Source of the DNA: Actinoplanes derwentensis
GTDB taxonomy: Bacteria > Actinomycetota > Actinomycetes > Mycobacteriales > Micromonosporaceae
Reading direction: 5' to 3'
NCBI RefSeq assembly: GCF_900104725.1
Contig: NZ_LT629758.1
Location: 8,518,001 to 8,582,000, forward strand
DNA: 64,000 bases
The notes below the pieces were generated by a model. It was not told the DNA's origin and searched no databases. It saw nothing but the letters and a program-made list of their open reading frames with translations. Position 1 is the first letter of the stretch. Each line of letters starts with the position of its first letter. This document shows, piece after piece, positions 18,129 through 27,670 of this stretch. The translations under genes and the position numbers were made by a program.

Positions 18129-21100
18129 GTGAGCACGCCGGTCCCTCCTCCTCCGGTGCGCCGGCCGGCGAACTACCGCCTGGTCCGCCGCCCCCGCCCG
18201 GTCCTGCCCGAACTACCGGCCGACCCGGTCCAGCGCCGCGTCATCGGCCACACCGCGGGCCCGCTGCTGGTGCTCGGCGGTCCCGGCACCGGCAAGACCT
18301 CGATGCTTGTCGAGTCGGTCGCCGCCCGCATCACCGAGGGCGTCGACCCGGAGCGCGTCCTGGTCCTCACCTTCGGCCGCCGCAGTGCTGCCGCACTCCG
18401 CGACCGCATCGAGGCCAGGATCGCCGGAGACCCCGGCCGAATCGTCCACGAGCCCCTGGTGCGGACCTTCCACGCCTACGCGTTCGGCCTTCTCCGCCGG
18501 GCCGCCGCCGAGCGCGGCGAGCCGTCCCCGCGCCTGCTCACCGGCCCCGAGCAGGACCTGATCATCCGAGAGCTGCTGTCCGCCGTCGGCGACCCCGAGG
18601 CCCCCGACACGATCGGCTGGCCCGACGCACTCCGCCCCGCACTGCCCACCCGGGCGTTCGCCCAGCAACTGCGCGACCTGATGCAGCGCGCCGCCGAGCG
18701 CGGCGTCGGCCCGGTCGAACTGGCCCGCCTCGGCGAGCGCCTGGGCCGCGACGACTGGCCGGCCGCAGCCCGTTTCCTCCGGGAGTACGTCGCGGTCCTG
18801 ACCCTCCGCGACGTCACCACCCGAGGTTCGACCGCCTACGACCCCGCCGAGCTGGTCCGAGCCGCCTCCGGCCTGCTGGCCGACGACCCGATCCTGCTGG
18901 AGTCCGAGCGCCGCCGCCTGGACCACGTCTACGTCGACGAGCTGGCCGAGACCGACCCAGCCCAGATCGAACTCCTGACCCTGGTCATCGGCGGCGGCAA
19001 GCCTCTGGTGGCTTTCGCCGACCCCGACTCCTCCATCTACGGCTTCCGAGGCGCCGACCCCACCGCCGTGACCACGTTCCCGACAACGTTCCGCACCCCG
19101 TCCGGTGCCCCCGCCCCAACCGTCGTCCTGCACACCAACTACCGAGCGGCCCCACCCCTTCTGACCGCCACCACCCGAGTGGCCCGCCGCATGCGAGGCC
19201 CCATCACCCACCGATCCATGCACCCACCCAAGCCACCCACCCCGCCCGCCCCCGGCTTGCCCGCCCCCGGCTCACCCGCCTCGGGACCACCCACTCCCGG
19301 TTCGTCCGTCCCTGGCTCACCTGAGCTGCCTGGCATCGATGCACCTGCGTCCGAGATGCCTGGAGCGCCCTCCACCGCTGCTCTCCGACCGTCAGGCGAG
19401 CCCGTGGCCGCGGTCGATGGTTCGGCTGATGATGATCGACAGGCGCTGGCAGGTATCGGGCGAGCCTTGCCTGCGGCTTCTGAAACGGCAGTCCCAGCGG
19501 TGGTCAGTGATTTCGCGATGGCCGCCGAGCCAGTCGATCGTGAAGGCCGTGCGGCGACTGTTGGTGAGGCGTCGGCCGCGAGTAGGGCACCGGCCGTGAG
19601 TGAGACGTCAGCCGAGGGCGAGGCGCTGGGCGGAGATCAGACGTCGGCCGGAGATCAGGCGCCGGCCGTGGGTGAAGTGACGGCCATGAGTGGGGTGACG
19701 GCTGGCGGTGAGGCCGATGGGGCGCCGGGGCGGACCGAGTTCGGGCTGGTGCCGGATGCGGTGGTGCGGACGTTCCGGTCGACGGCTGCGGAGGCCGCCT
19801 ACATCGCGCATGTGCTGCGTGAAGCACACCTGCTGTATGGGGTGCCCTGGTCCCGGATGGCGGTTCTGATGCGGTCCGCCTCGTTGCAGCAGCCTTCGGT
19901 GTTGCGGGCTCTGGCCGCGACCGGGGTGCCGACCGTGATCCATTCCGAGGATCTGCCGTTGCACCTGCAACCGGCGGTGGCGCCGTTCCTGCTGTTGTTG
20001 CGGTGTGCGGTCGACCCGGCGGTGCTGACCGAGGAATCGGCGGTGGCCCTGCTGCATTCACCGCTCGGTGGTGCCGACCCGCTGGCCGAACGGCGACTTC
20101 GGCAGGGGCTGCGGGCGCTCGCGGTCTCGGCCGGTGACCGGCGGTCGTCCGGTGATCTGCTGGTCGACGCGGTTCGGGACCCGGTCGGCCTGGACCTGGT
20201 CGAACGCCGGTGGGCCCGGCCCGCCCAGATGATCGCGCGGTTGATCACGGTGGCCCGGGAGGCGGCCGCGCTGCCGGGTGCCTCCGCCGAGCAGGTGCTG
20301 TGGACGGTCTGGCAGGAGAGCGGACTGCACGACCGCTGGTTCGCGATGAGTACCGGCAATGTCCCGATGCCGGACCAGCGTGACTCCGGCCGAGCCCGGG
20401 AGTGGCGTTCCGAGGCCGCCGACCGCGACCTGGATGCCATGGTGGTGCTGTTCGACGCGGCGGCCCGGTTCACCGACCGGCTTCCGGGCGCGGGTGTCGG
20501 GGTGTTCCTCGATCATGTCCTGGGCCAGGAGTTGCCCGCCGACTCGATAGCTCCGAGCGCCGACCGTGGCGAGGCGGTCCGCCTGCTCACCGCCCACGCG
20601 GCGAAGGGCTTGGAATGGGACGTCGTCATCCTGGCCGGAGTCCAGGAGGGACTCTGGCCCGACCTGCGCCTTCGCGGCAGTCTCCTCGGTTCGGAACGCC
20701 TGGTCGACGTCCTGGCGGGCCGCCCCGCCTCCGGTCCGGAGGCGGTCATCGCGGAGACTTCGGCCCTGCTGGACGAGGAGCGCCGTCTCTTCTACGTGGC
20801 GGTGACCCGAGCCCGCCACCGCCTGGTAGCGACCGCCGTCTCCTCATCCGGCGTCGGCGGCCAACTGGGCGAGGAACAGCCCAGCCGCTTCCTGACCGAA
20901 CTGGCCACCCCGATCCGCCGCCCCGGCGACGGCCCCGGCGGTCTCCCCCCTGGTTCTGACCCGTGGGACACCGGCCCACCCGACCCGAACCGCCCACCAC
21001 CCGCCGGCCCGTCCACCCCGAACCACCCTGACGGCGGCGGATCCACTGACCCGAACCACCCTGCTCACGACGTCCCGAAGCATTCACGTGCTGACGGCCC

Positions 21101-22256
21101 CGGAGCCGCGCCGAACACGGACTTCCGTGAGTCCGGCGTGTCCGGTGTCCTTCCCGATCCGATCCGTCCGACAGCCGGAGAGGCACCCGTCGGCAGCGAT
21201 GCCGAACCCGAGCCGGACGAGGCCGGCCGGCCGGATGCATCCGACTCGGACGGCTCTGAAGGGGCGCTTCCGGTGGGCCGTCCACCGCGGGCTCTGACGT
21301 TGGCGTCGCTGGTGGCTGAGCTGCGTACCGTCGTGATCGGAAGTGTGGAGACGCCGGGCCGGCGGCGGGCCGCGGCGGCTGAGTTGGCGCGGCTGGCCGC
21401 GGCGGGGGTGCCGGGGGCGCATCCGGACGAGTGGTGGGGTCTGCGGCCGCTCTCCGACGACCGGCCGCTGATCGACGAGGGCCGGCCGGTCAAGGTGACG
21501 CCGTCGTCGATGGAGAGTGCGTTGCGCTGCAGTCTGCGCTGGTTGTTGGAGCGGCACGGTGGCGCGGCTCCGGCCGGTCCGGCGCAGGGGATCGGCAACC
21601 TGGTGCATGCGGCGGCGATGTTGGCGGAGGACGCGAACGCGGACCGGGAGAAGCTGGTGGAGTACGTGTCGGCCCGGTTCGATTCGATCGAGTTGGCCGC
21701 GCAGTGGCTGGCCGGCCCGGAGCAGGAGCGTGCCCAGGCCATGGTGGACAAGTTGTTGCGCTGGCTGGCGGTGAATCCGCGGCGGCTGCTGGCGATCGAG
21801 CACGAGTTCACGGTGATGCTGGAGGACGAGCGGAATCCGATTCAGTTGACCGGCCGGGTGGATCGGCTGGAGGTGGATGAGGAGGGCCGGCTCGTCGTCA
21901 TCGACTTGAAGACGGGTAAGACGACAGCTGTCTCGGCCGCTGATGTGGCGGAGAACGCGCAGCTCGGTGGCTATCAGGCGGCGGTCGACGCGGGCGCGTT
22001 CGACGATTGGGGCCGGGAGACCGGCGGTGCGGCGCTGGTGCAGTTGGGGCCGGGGAAGGACGCTCGGGAGCAGATGCAGTTGCCGTTGACGGAGGCGACC
22101 GATCCGCAGTGGGCGGACGGGATGGTGCGCCGGACGGCGGCCGCGATGGCGGCGTCCACGTTCTCCGCGGTGGCGAACAGCCGTTGCCGGGTGTGCCCGG
22201 TCCGGACTAGTTGCCCGATCTCCGGCAAGGGCCGGCAGGTGGTGGAACCGTCATGA
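18129..22256 (+). CDS. adnA: AdnA helicase-nuclease subunit with two proline-rich insertions
   Basis: AdnA pairs with AdnB in the mycobacterial-type end-resection machine. An N-terminal UvrD-like motor has Walker A GGPGTGKT (about residues 49-56), DELAE in motif II (about 269) and GLEWDVV in the second RecA-like half (about 835). The C-terminal nuclease has GRVDRLE and VIDLKTGKT (about 1243-1265), and an iron-sulfur set built from a cysteine near 1134 plus CRVCPVRTSC near 1353. At 1375 aa it is far longer than mycobacterial AdnA (about 1050). The excess sits in two low-complexity inserts, about residues 362-534 (Pro/Gly/Ser then Ala/Glu/Gly-rich) and 930-1050 (Pro/Asp/Gly-rich). Codon choice shifts from mostly C-ending before the first insert to more G/T-ending after it. 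The GTG start is by similarity; the stop overlaps adnB (ATGA). Confidence 0.92.
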   Translation: MSTPVPPPPVRRPANYRLVRRPRPVLPELPADPVQRRVIGHTAGPLLVLGGPGTGKTSMLVESVAARITEGVDPERVLVLTFGRRSAAALRDRIEARIAGDPGRIVHEPLVRTFHAYAFGLLRRAAAERGEPSPRLLTGPEQDLIIRELLSAVGDPEAPDTIGWPDALRPALPTRAFAQQLRDLMQRAAERGVGPVELARLGERLGRDDWPAAARFLREYVAVLTLRDVTTRGSTAYDPAELVRAASGLLADDPILLESERRRLDHVYVDELAETDPAQIELLTLVIGGGKPLVAFADPDSSIYGFRGADPTAVTTFPTTFRTPSGAPAPTVVLHTNYRAAPPLLTATTRVARRMRGPITHRSMHPPKPPTPPAPGLPAPGSPASGPPTPGSSVPGSPELPGIDAPASEMPGAPSTAALRPSGEPVAAVDGSADDDRQALAGIGRALPAASETAVPAVVSDFAMAAEPVDREGRAATVGEASAASRAPAVSETSAEGEALGGDQTSAGDQAPAVGEVTAMSGVTAGGEADGAPGRTEFGLVPDAVVRTFRSTAAEAAYIAHVLREAHLLYGVPWSRMAVLMRSASLQQPSVLRALAATGVPTVIHSEDLPLHLQPAVAPFLLLLRCAVDPAVLTEESAVALLHSPLGGADPLAERRLRQGLRALAVSAGDRRSSGDLLVDAVRDPVGLDLVERRWARPAQMIARLITVAREAAALPGASAEQVLWTVWQESGLHDRWFAMSTGNVPMPDQRDSGRAREWRSEAADRDLDAMVVLFDAAARFTDRLPGAGVGVFLDHVLGQELPADSIAPSADRGEAVRLLTAHAAKGLEWDVVILAGVQEGLWPDLRLRGSLLGSERLVDVLAGRPASGPEAVIAETSALLDEERRLFYVAVTRARHRLVATAVSSSGVGGQLGEEQPSRFLTELATPIRRPGDGPGGLPPGSDPWDTGPPDPNRPPPAGPSTPNHPDGGGSTDPNHPAHDVPKHSRADGPGAAPNTDFRESGVSGVLPDPIRPTAGEAPVGSDAEPEPDEAGRPDASDSDGSEGALPVGRPPRALTLASLVAELRTVVIGSVETPGRRRAAAAELARLAAAGVPGAHPDEWWGLRPLSDDRPLIDEGRPVKVTPSSMESALRCSLRWLLERHGGAAPAGPAQGIGNLVHAAAMLAEDANADREKLVEYVSARFDSIELAAQWLAGPEQERAQAMVDKLLRWLAVNPRRLLAIEHEFTVMLEDERNPIQLTGRVDRLEVDEEGRLVVIDLKTGKTTAVSAADVAENAQLGGYQAAVDAGAFDDWGRETGGAALVQLGPGKDAREQMQLPLTEATDPQWADGMVRRTAAAMAASTFSAVANSRCRVCPVRTSCPISGKGRQVVEPS

Positions 22257-25200
22257 CGACAACTGCCAGGTCCGGTCCCAGGTTCACGCCACGCGAGCTG
22301 GCCCGTCTTCTGCGGTTGCCGGAGCCGACCGCTGAGCAGGAGGCGATCATCGCGGCGCCGGTGCAGCCGCTGCTGGTGGTGGCGGGTGCCGGTTCGGGCA
22401 AGACGGAGACGATGGCGTCGCGGGTGGTGTGGCTGGTCGCGAACGGGTACGCCCATCCCGGCGAGATCCTCGGCCTGACGTTCACCCGGAAGGCCGCCGG
22501 CGAGTTGTCGCACCGGGTCCGGACCCGGTTGAGTCAGCTGGCCTCCCGGTTGGGCCGGGACGACGCGCTGGCGGGTGAGGCGACGGTGTCGACCTATCAC
22601 GCTTACGCCGCCCGGGTCGTCACCGAGCACGGACTGCGGGCGGGGTTCGAGCCGTCGGCGCGACTGTTGACCGAGGCGGCCCGCTGGCAGATCGTGGATT
22701 CGCTGGTCCGGACGTACACCGGCGAGATGACCGGTCTGAATCGCGCGCCGGGCACGGTCACCGACGATGTGCTGGCGCTCTCCGGTGAACTGGCGGAGCA
22801 TCTGGTCGGCGCGGACCAGTTGGCGGCTTGGACCGGCCGGTTCTTCGCGGACGTGCAGGAGTTTCCGGGCCGCGTCTACAAGGACGTCACCGAGGTGCTG
22901 CGCCGGCAGCAGGGTCGGCTCACCCTGCTGCCTCTGGTCCGGCTCTATGAGAAGCGCAAACTCGATCTGGAGGCGATGGATTTCGGCGACCAGATGGCCC
23001 GTGCGGCGTTGGTGGCGCGGGATCATCCGCAGGTCGGTGCGATCGAGCGTGGCCGGTTCCGGATCGTGCTGCTCGACGAATATCAGGACACCAGCCACGC
23101 CCAGGTGACGATGTTGAACAACCTGTTCGGCGGCGGCCATCCGGTGACCGCGGTGGGTGACCCGTGCCAGTCGATCTACGGCTGGCGGGGTGCGTCGGCG
23201 GCTACCCTGGAACGGTTCCCCGAGGAGTTCCGGGACAGCGAAGGGCATCCGGCGTGGGTACGGACGTTGAGCCGGAGCTGGCGCAACCGCCCGGAGATCC
23301 TGCGGGTGGCGAACACGATCTCGGCCCCGTTGCGGGCCCGCGCCCAGGTGATCGAGTTGGAGGCGTCGTCGCGACCGGCCGCCGCGGTGGGCGGGCGGAC
23401 GGTGACGTGTGCGTTGCTCCCGACGTACGCCGAAGAGGCCGGCTGGATCGCCGACACCATGCTGACCGCCTGGCGTCTGGTCGCCGGGATGCCGTCGGCG
23501 CAGCCGGGCGAGATTCCGCTGGAGAACCGTCCGACCAGCGCGGTCCTGGTCCGGGTACGCAGTCAGATCCCGGCGATCGAGGAGGCGCTGCGGGCTCGGG
23601 GCCTGCCGGTCGAGGTGGTCGGTCTGGGTGGTCTGCTGGACACCCCGGAAGTGCGGGACGTGATCTGTACGTTGCGGGTGCTCGCCGATCCGACCGACGG
23701 GGCGTCGTTGTTGCGGCTGCTGACCGGGGCCCGCTGGCGGATCGGCCCGCGTGATCTGGTGGCCCTGCACCGGCGGGCGCGGCAGATCGCGGCGGCGCGA
23801 GTGGCCCGGCCGGCTGACGAACCGGAGGCGGTGACCACGGACCGGCTGGACGACGCGACCCTGGTCGAGGCGATGGCCGACCTGGGTCCGCCCGGTCTGT
23901 ACTCACCGGACGGTCATCCTCGTCTGCTGGCGTTCGGCCGGGAGCTGGCCGCCCTGCGCCGCCGCCTGGACCAGCAGTTGCCGGACCTGCTCGCCGACAT
24001 CGAACGGACCATCGGACTGGACGTCGAGGTGGCGGTACGTGGCTGGGCGGCCGGTGACGCCGGCCTGGCCCGGGGCCATCTGGACGCGCTCGGTGAGGCC
24101 GCGACCCGGTACATCACCGAGAACGAGACCGGCACGGTCGCCGGGTTCCTGGCCTTCCTGGCCGCTGCCGAAGAGGAGGAGCGCGGACTGGAACCGGGCC
24201 AGGTCGACGTGGTCGAGGGTGCCGTGCAGATCCTGACCGCGCACGCCGCGAAGGGCCTGGAATGGGACGTCGTCTCGGCCGCCGGACTGTGCCGGGGAGT
24301 CTGGCCGGGGCAGGCCCGGTCCTCCGACCATTTCCTCGGCGGGATCGGGGTTCTGCCGTTCCCGTTGCGGGGCGACGCGGACGGGCTGCCGGTGCTGGAC
24401 CTGTCGGACGCGATGGAGCAGAAGGACGTGGCGGGGGCGGTGGCCGCTTTCACCCGTTCCTGGCGGGAGCACGACGAGCGGGAGGAACGGCGGCTGGCCT
24501 ATGTCGCGGTGACCCGCCCGCGACGGCTGCTGCTCTGTTCCGGCTACTGGTGGGGGGACGGGGTGAAACGTCCGCGCGGCCCGTCGGTCTTCCTCGACGA
24601 GATCCGGGCGGTGTGCGCGGACGGTGCCGGGGTGGTCGCCGCCTGGACCCCGGAACCGGCGCCGGGCGACACGAATCCGAGCGATCAGGTGGTGGCGACC
24701 GCCGAGTGGCCGTCCGATCCGCTGGGTCTGCGCCGCCCGGCGATGGCGGCGGCTGCCGACCTGATCCGCCGCATGATCGAGAACCCGGACGTGTCCGCGG
24801 CGGAGGCCTTCGCCGATCTCGCGGCGTCCGATCCGGAGGTGGCGGCCCGCGCGGGCTTGGCCGCCGACCTGGTCGGCCTGGCCGATCCCGACGAGCCCGA
24901 GGTGGATCGCGTGGATCGCGTGGTGAGTTCGGGTGCGGATCGAACCCCACCTCACCATGCGACAAATCCGGCGGAGCTGGAGGCGAGGGCGGAGTTGCTG
25001 GCTGAGGTTGAGGCGGCGGATCGGGTTGCCGCGGCTGAGGATCCGGATATCGCTCGCTGGCGGCGGGAGGCGAAGCTGCTGTTGGCCGAGCGGGCGGAAC
25101 GGTCCCGGCGGGACGGGCCGATCGAAGTGGTGGTGCCCGGGCACCTGTCGGTGTCGCAGCTCGTGGTGTTGCGGCGGGACCCGCAGGCGCTGGCCCGGTC

Positions 25201-25735
25201 GTTGCGTCGCCCGTTGCCGCAGCGTCCGGCACCGCAGGCTCGCCGTGGTACGGCCTTTCACGCCTGGCTGGAGCAGCGGTTCGGTGCGGTCCGGTTGATC
25301 GATGTCGACGAGCTTCCGGGTGCGGCCGATGACGACGCGGCCGAGGACGAGGAGCTGTCGGCACTTCAGGAGGCATTCCTGACCGGGGAGTGGGCGGATC
25401 GGGCCCCGGTGGAGGTGGAGGTCCCGTTCGCGACGACGGTGGCCGGCGTGGTGGTCCGGGGGCGGATGGACGCGGTCTACGCCGATCCGGACGGCCGGTT
25501 CGACGTGATCGACTGGAAGACCGGCCGCCGGCCGACGGGTGCGGAGGCGGAGGCGGCTGCGGTGCAGTTGTCGGCGTACCGGATCGCCTGGGCCTCGCTG
25601 GCCGGAGTGCCGGTGCGCAAGGTCCGGGCCGGTTTCCACTACGTGCGGGAACAGGTCACGGTCCGTCCGGCGGACCTGATGGACGCGGCCGGGCTGGCGG
25701 CACTGATCGAGGAGATCCCCGCGGAGTCCCGATGA
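22253..25735 (+). CDS. adnB: AdnB helicase-nuclease subunit
   Basis: A 1160-aa partner of AdnA. The N-terminal UvrD-like motor has Walker A AGAGSGKT (about residues 43-50), LLDEYQDT (about 271-278), GDPCQSIYGWRGA and AKGLEWDVVSAAG (about 666). The C-terminal PD-(D/E)XK nuclease has GRMDAVY and VIDWKTGRR (about 1069-1092) and a QxxxY-like QLSAYRIAW. In the known heterodimer AdnB is the lead motor and both subunits cut DNA during double-strand-break processing. The ATG overlaps the adnA stop, so expression is coupled. A charged, alanine-rich linker at about residues 845-950 separates motor and nuclease. Confidence 0.94.
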   Translation: MTTTARSGPRFTPRELARLLRLPEPTAEQEAIIAAPVQPLLVVAGAGSGKTETMASRVVWLVANGYAHPGEILGLTFTRKAAGELSHRVRTRLSQLASRLGRDDALAGEATVSTYHAYAARVVTEHGLRAGFEPSARLLTEAARWQIVDSLVRTYTGEMTGLNRAPGTVTDDVLALSGELAEHLVGADQLAAWTGRFFADVQEFPGRVYKDVTEVLRRQQGRLTLLPLVRLYEKRKLDLEAMDFGDQMARAALVARDHPQVGAIERGRFRIVLLDEYQDTSHAQVTMLNNLFGGGHPVTAVGDPCQSIYGWRGASAATLERFPEEFRDSEGHPAWVRTLSRSWRNRPEILRVANTISAPLRARAQVIELEASSRPAAAVGGRTVTCALLPTYAEEAGWIADTMLTAWRLVAGMPSAQPGEIPLENRPTSAVLVRVRSQIPAIEEALRARGLPVEVVGLGGLLDTPEVRDVICTLRVLADPTDGASLLRLLTGARWRIGPRDLVALHRRARQIAAARVARPADEPEAVTTDRLDDATLVEAMADLGPPGLYSPDGHPRLLAFGRELAALRRRLDQQLPDLLADIERTIGLDVEVAVRGWAAGDAGLARGHLDALGEAATRYITENETGTVAGFLAFLAAAEEEERGLEPGQVDVVEGAVQILTAHAAKGLEWDVVSAAGLCRGVWPGQARSSDHFLGGIGVLPFPLRGDADGLPVLDLSDAMEQKDVAGAVAAFTRSWREHDEREERRLAYVAVTRPRRLLLCSGYWWGDGVKRPRGPSVFLDEIRAVCADGAGVVAAWTPEPAPGDTNPSDQVVATAEWPSDPLGLRRPAMAAAADLIRRMIENPDVSAAEAFADLAASDPEVAARAGLAADLVGLADPDEPEVDRVDRVVSSGADRTPPHHATNPAELEARAELLAEVEAADRVAAAEDPDIARWRREAKLLLAERAERSRRDGPIEVVVPGHLSVSQLVVLRRDPQALARSLRRPLPQRPAPQARRGTAFHAWLEQRFGAVRLIDVDELPGAADDDAAEDEELSALQEAFLTGEWADRAPVEVEVPFATTVAGVVVRGRMDAVYADPDGRFDVIDWKTGRRPTGAEAEAAAVQLSAYRIAWASLAGVPVRKVRAGFHYVREQVTVRPADLMDAAGLAALIEEIPAESR

Positions 25736-25813
25736 CCCGAGCAGCCGAGACCGTGCCATAGACCCTCGCACCTGAGAAGGCGGCACCCGGGGCTGTCGCT
25801 GCGGGGGACAGGG

Positions 25814-26218
25814 TTAGGCCACTGCGCCGAGGAGGTGGAGGAGGGCCGCGGCGTAAGCCTCGTCGGCGTCCGGGGCGGTGAACACGTGTTCGTGATCGAG
25901 CAGCTCCGTCCGTACCGAATAGGTGTCTTTGGTTTTGTGCATCGACCGGAACGTGCCGCCCAGTAGTGCCCGCAACTGGTCTTCGCGGGGCAGCCACAGG
26001 GCCTCGTCGAGGTCCACATCGTCGAGGGCCCATTCAGTGGTTCCGTTGAAGCCGATGATTAGCCCCTCCGGGCGATCGTGCACCTGGATCGTCATGTCGC
26101 TGAGTACGAAGGACTCGTCGTCCAGGTCCCGATCCGGGATGGCGAAACGGTCTCCGACCTGTGGTTTCCAGGCTAATCCGGCGGCTTTGAGCTGCTGCGC
26201 CACGTGCTGTCCGAGCAC
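25814..26218 (-). CDS. conserved small actinobacterial protein of unknown function
   Basis: A 134-aa soluble protein without signal or membrane segment. It has a well-ordered mix of acidic strands (GDRFAIPDRDLDDESFVLSD) and a WLPREDQLRALLG helix, which suggests a compact alpha/beta domain. The GTG start has a textbook AAGGAGG site 9 nt upstream. It is convergent with adnB across a 78-bp gap and divergent from the cold-shock gene. From memory, similar proteins are sometimes labelled CpaE-like, which nothing in this sequence supports. Confidence 0.85.
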   Translation of the reverse strand: MLGQHVAQQLKAAGLAWKPQVGDRFAIPDRDLDDESFVLSDMTIQVHDRPEGLIIGFNGTTEWALDDVDLDEALWLPREDQLRALLGGTFRSMHKTKDTYSVRTELLDHEHVFTAPDADEAYAAALLHLLGAVA

Positions 26219-26280
26219 TTCCGGGCCTCCTTTCGCGTGCTAGGCTTTCCGCGTTGTCAGTTTGGTTCCCAAGTACTCAG

Positions 26281-26313
26281 GAGCGCCTGTGGGGAAGTCT
26301 GCCCCAGGCGCTC
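26281..26313 (+). promoter_or_regulatory. stable hairpin in the cold-shock gene leader
   Basis: GAGCGCCTGTGGGG (26281-26294) and CCCCAGGCGCTC (26302-26313) pair over 12 bp with a 2-nt bulge around a 7-nt loop, followed by TTTGTC. It lies about 130 nt upstream of the csp start. It could act as a leaky intrinsic terminator/attenuator or as part of a temperature-sensitive leader, like those of other cold-shock mRNAs. It could instead mark the 5' boundary of the transcript, as no promoter was proven. Confidence 0.55.
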
Positions 26314-26441
26314 TTTGTCGTAACCCGGGCTTGTCCGGTGCGGGCGATCAGTACGACAGCACGAGACCCACAGAACGCGGGTCTTACTACCTCGTTCCCG
26401 TCCATAGTGGTCGGGGGCGATCGATCGTCGAGGAGACGAGC

Positions 26442-26645
26442 ATGGTTACCGGTGTTGTGAAGTGGTTCAACGCTGACAAGGGCTTCGGTTTCATCACCCC
26501 GGACGACGGCGGCGCCGACGTCTTCGCCCACTTCTCCGCGATCCAGATGTCCGGCTACCGGGCTCTGGAGGAGAACCAGCGTGTCGAGTTCGAGGTGACC
26601 CAGGGCCAGAAGGGCCCGCAGGCCGCGAACATCCAGGTCATCTGA
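26442..26645 (+). CDS. cold-shock domain protein (CspA family)
   Basis: A 67-aa single OB-fold RNA/DNA chaperone with both RNP motifs intact: KGFGFITP (RNP1) and VFAHFSAI (RNP2). It begins [18 protein letters not shown], the usual start of the family. The ATG at 26442 follows a GAGGAG site. The long untranslated leader contains a strong hairpin, and three further hairpins follow the stop. The family melts mRNA secondary structure; whether this copy is cold-induced or constitutive cannot be told. Confidence 0.96.
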   Translation: MVTGVVKWFNADKGFGFITPDDGGADVFAHFSAIQMSGYRALEENQRVEFEVTQGQKGPQAANIQVI

Positions 26646-26660
26646 TTCGCGTCTGATCTT

Positions 26661-26778
26661 CGGCCGTCGCGCACGGCCGGCAGCGTGTGAGAGCTCGGCG
26701 CCGCTCCCGTTGAGGGTGCGGCGCCGCAGCAGTTCCCGGAACACGAAAGCCCCCGAGACGCGAGAGCGCCGGGGGCTT
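26661..26778 (+). terminator. three consecutive hairpins after the cold-shock gene
   Basis: Three perfect stems follow the csp stop: CGGCCGT/ACGGCCG (26661-26679, 5-nt loop), GGCGCCGC/GCGGCGCC (26697-26725, 13-nt loop), and AAGCCCCCG/CGGGGGCTT (26747-26778, 14-nt loop). None has a long T-run. Since plsC converges from the other side, the set probably ends transcription from both directions. Confidence 0.75.
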
Positions 26779-26780
26779 CG

Positions 26781-26851
26781 GCGACCGGTGGTCAGACCGC
26801 GAAGGCGATCGGTGGTCAGACCGCGGGAGTGATCGGTGACGGTCAGACCGC
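26781..26851. repeat. three short tandem units at the plsC 3' end
   Basis: GCGACCGGTGGTCAGACCGC (26781-26800) recurs with one change at 26805-26824 and more loosely at 26830-26851, with a period of about 24-25 bp. The last unit overlaps the final codons of plsC. Confidence 0.65.
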
Positions 26852-27562
26852 ACTGGCGGAGTTGGGCGGCAGCGGCGCCGAGCCACCGAGGTGTGCGGGC
26901 AGCCACCAGGTGTCGTCGGGCCCGGCGGGCTTGTCCGGGTATTCCTGCTGGACCTCGTCGAGCAGAACGGTCAGCCGTTGTTTCAATGTCGCGGTGAGCG
27001 CCTCGGGTGTGGCGCCGGCGGCCACCGGGATCGGCTCGCCGATCTTGATGATGACCGGGATGTGCCGCTTGGTCAGCTCCTTCTTGCGGCCCTTGGTCCA
27101 GAGCCGGTGCGGGCCCCAGACCGCCATCGGGATCAGCGGCACCCCGGCTTCGACAGCCATCCGGGCGGCACCTGATTTCAGCGCCTTGATGGTGAAGGAC
27201 TCGCTGATCGTCGCCTCCGGGAAGACCCCGACGATCTCACCGGAACGCAGCGCGTCGATGGCGTGGTTGAAGGCGGCGGCGCCGGCTTTGCGGTCGACCG
27301 GGATGTGCCGCATGCCGCGCATCAGCGGACCACTGATCTTGTGGTCGAAGACCTGCTTCTTCGCCATGAAACGCACCAGCCGTTTGGCGGGCTGGGCACC
27401 GAAACCGCAGTAGATGAAGTCGAGGTAACTCGAGTGGTTGCTGGCCAGCACCGCCCCGCCGCTTGAGGGGATGTGCTCGGCGCCTTCGACGACGATGCCG
27501 TTGTCGAGCACGCGGAACATCGTCTTGGCCAAGGCGACGACCGGGGGATACACCAGTTCCAT
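26843..27562 (-). CDS. plsC: 1-acyl-sn-glycerol-3-phosphate acyltransferase (PlsC family)
   Basis: A 239-aa membrane-associated acyltransferase making phosphatidic acid. The catalytic HX4D motif reads NHSSYLD (His43, Asp48), followed by a basic stretch and a second substrate motif FPEA (near residue 115) where most members have FPEG. The C-terminal tail (WWLPAHLGGSAP) is typical of actinobacterial copies. The ATG at 27562 begins with a hydrophobic helix. The gene is convergent with csp and divergent from the next membrane protein. Lipid specificity cannot be inferred. Confidence 0.9.
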   Translation of the reverse strand: MELVYPPVVALAKTMFRVLDNGIVVEGAEHIPSSGGAVLASNHSSYLDFIYCGFGAQPAKRLVRFMAKKQVFDHKISGPLMRGMRHIPVDRKAGAAAFNHAIDALRSGEIVGVFPEATISESFTIKALKSGAARMAVEAGVPLIPMAVWGPHRLWTKGRKKELTKRHIPVIIKIGEPIPVAAGATPEALTATLKQRLTVLLDEVQQEYPDKPAGPDDTWWLPAHLGGSAPLPPNSASAV

Positions 27563-27670
27563 GGCAGCACGGTAACCGAAGTTCCTGGGAACCGGGCAGG
27601 CCGTGAGGGGTGGGTCGCCCGGAGACGGGCACGACAGCGGTGACGGCGCTCGTGGTGTTCACTAGGTGGC

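Noticed and set aside
21974..25786. Long open frames antisense to adnA/adnB (about 600 residues each)
   Set aside because: Mirror frames are expected opposite genes with strong third-position GC; the translations are Arg/Gln/His/Pro-rich without family motifs, whereas the plus strand gives clear AdnA and AdnB.
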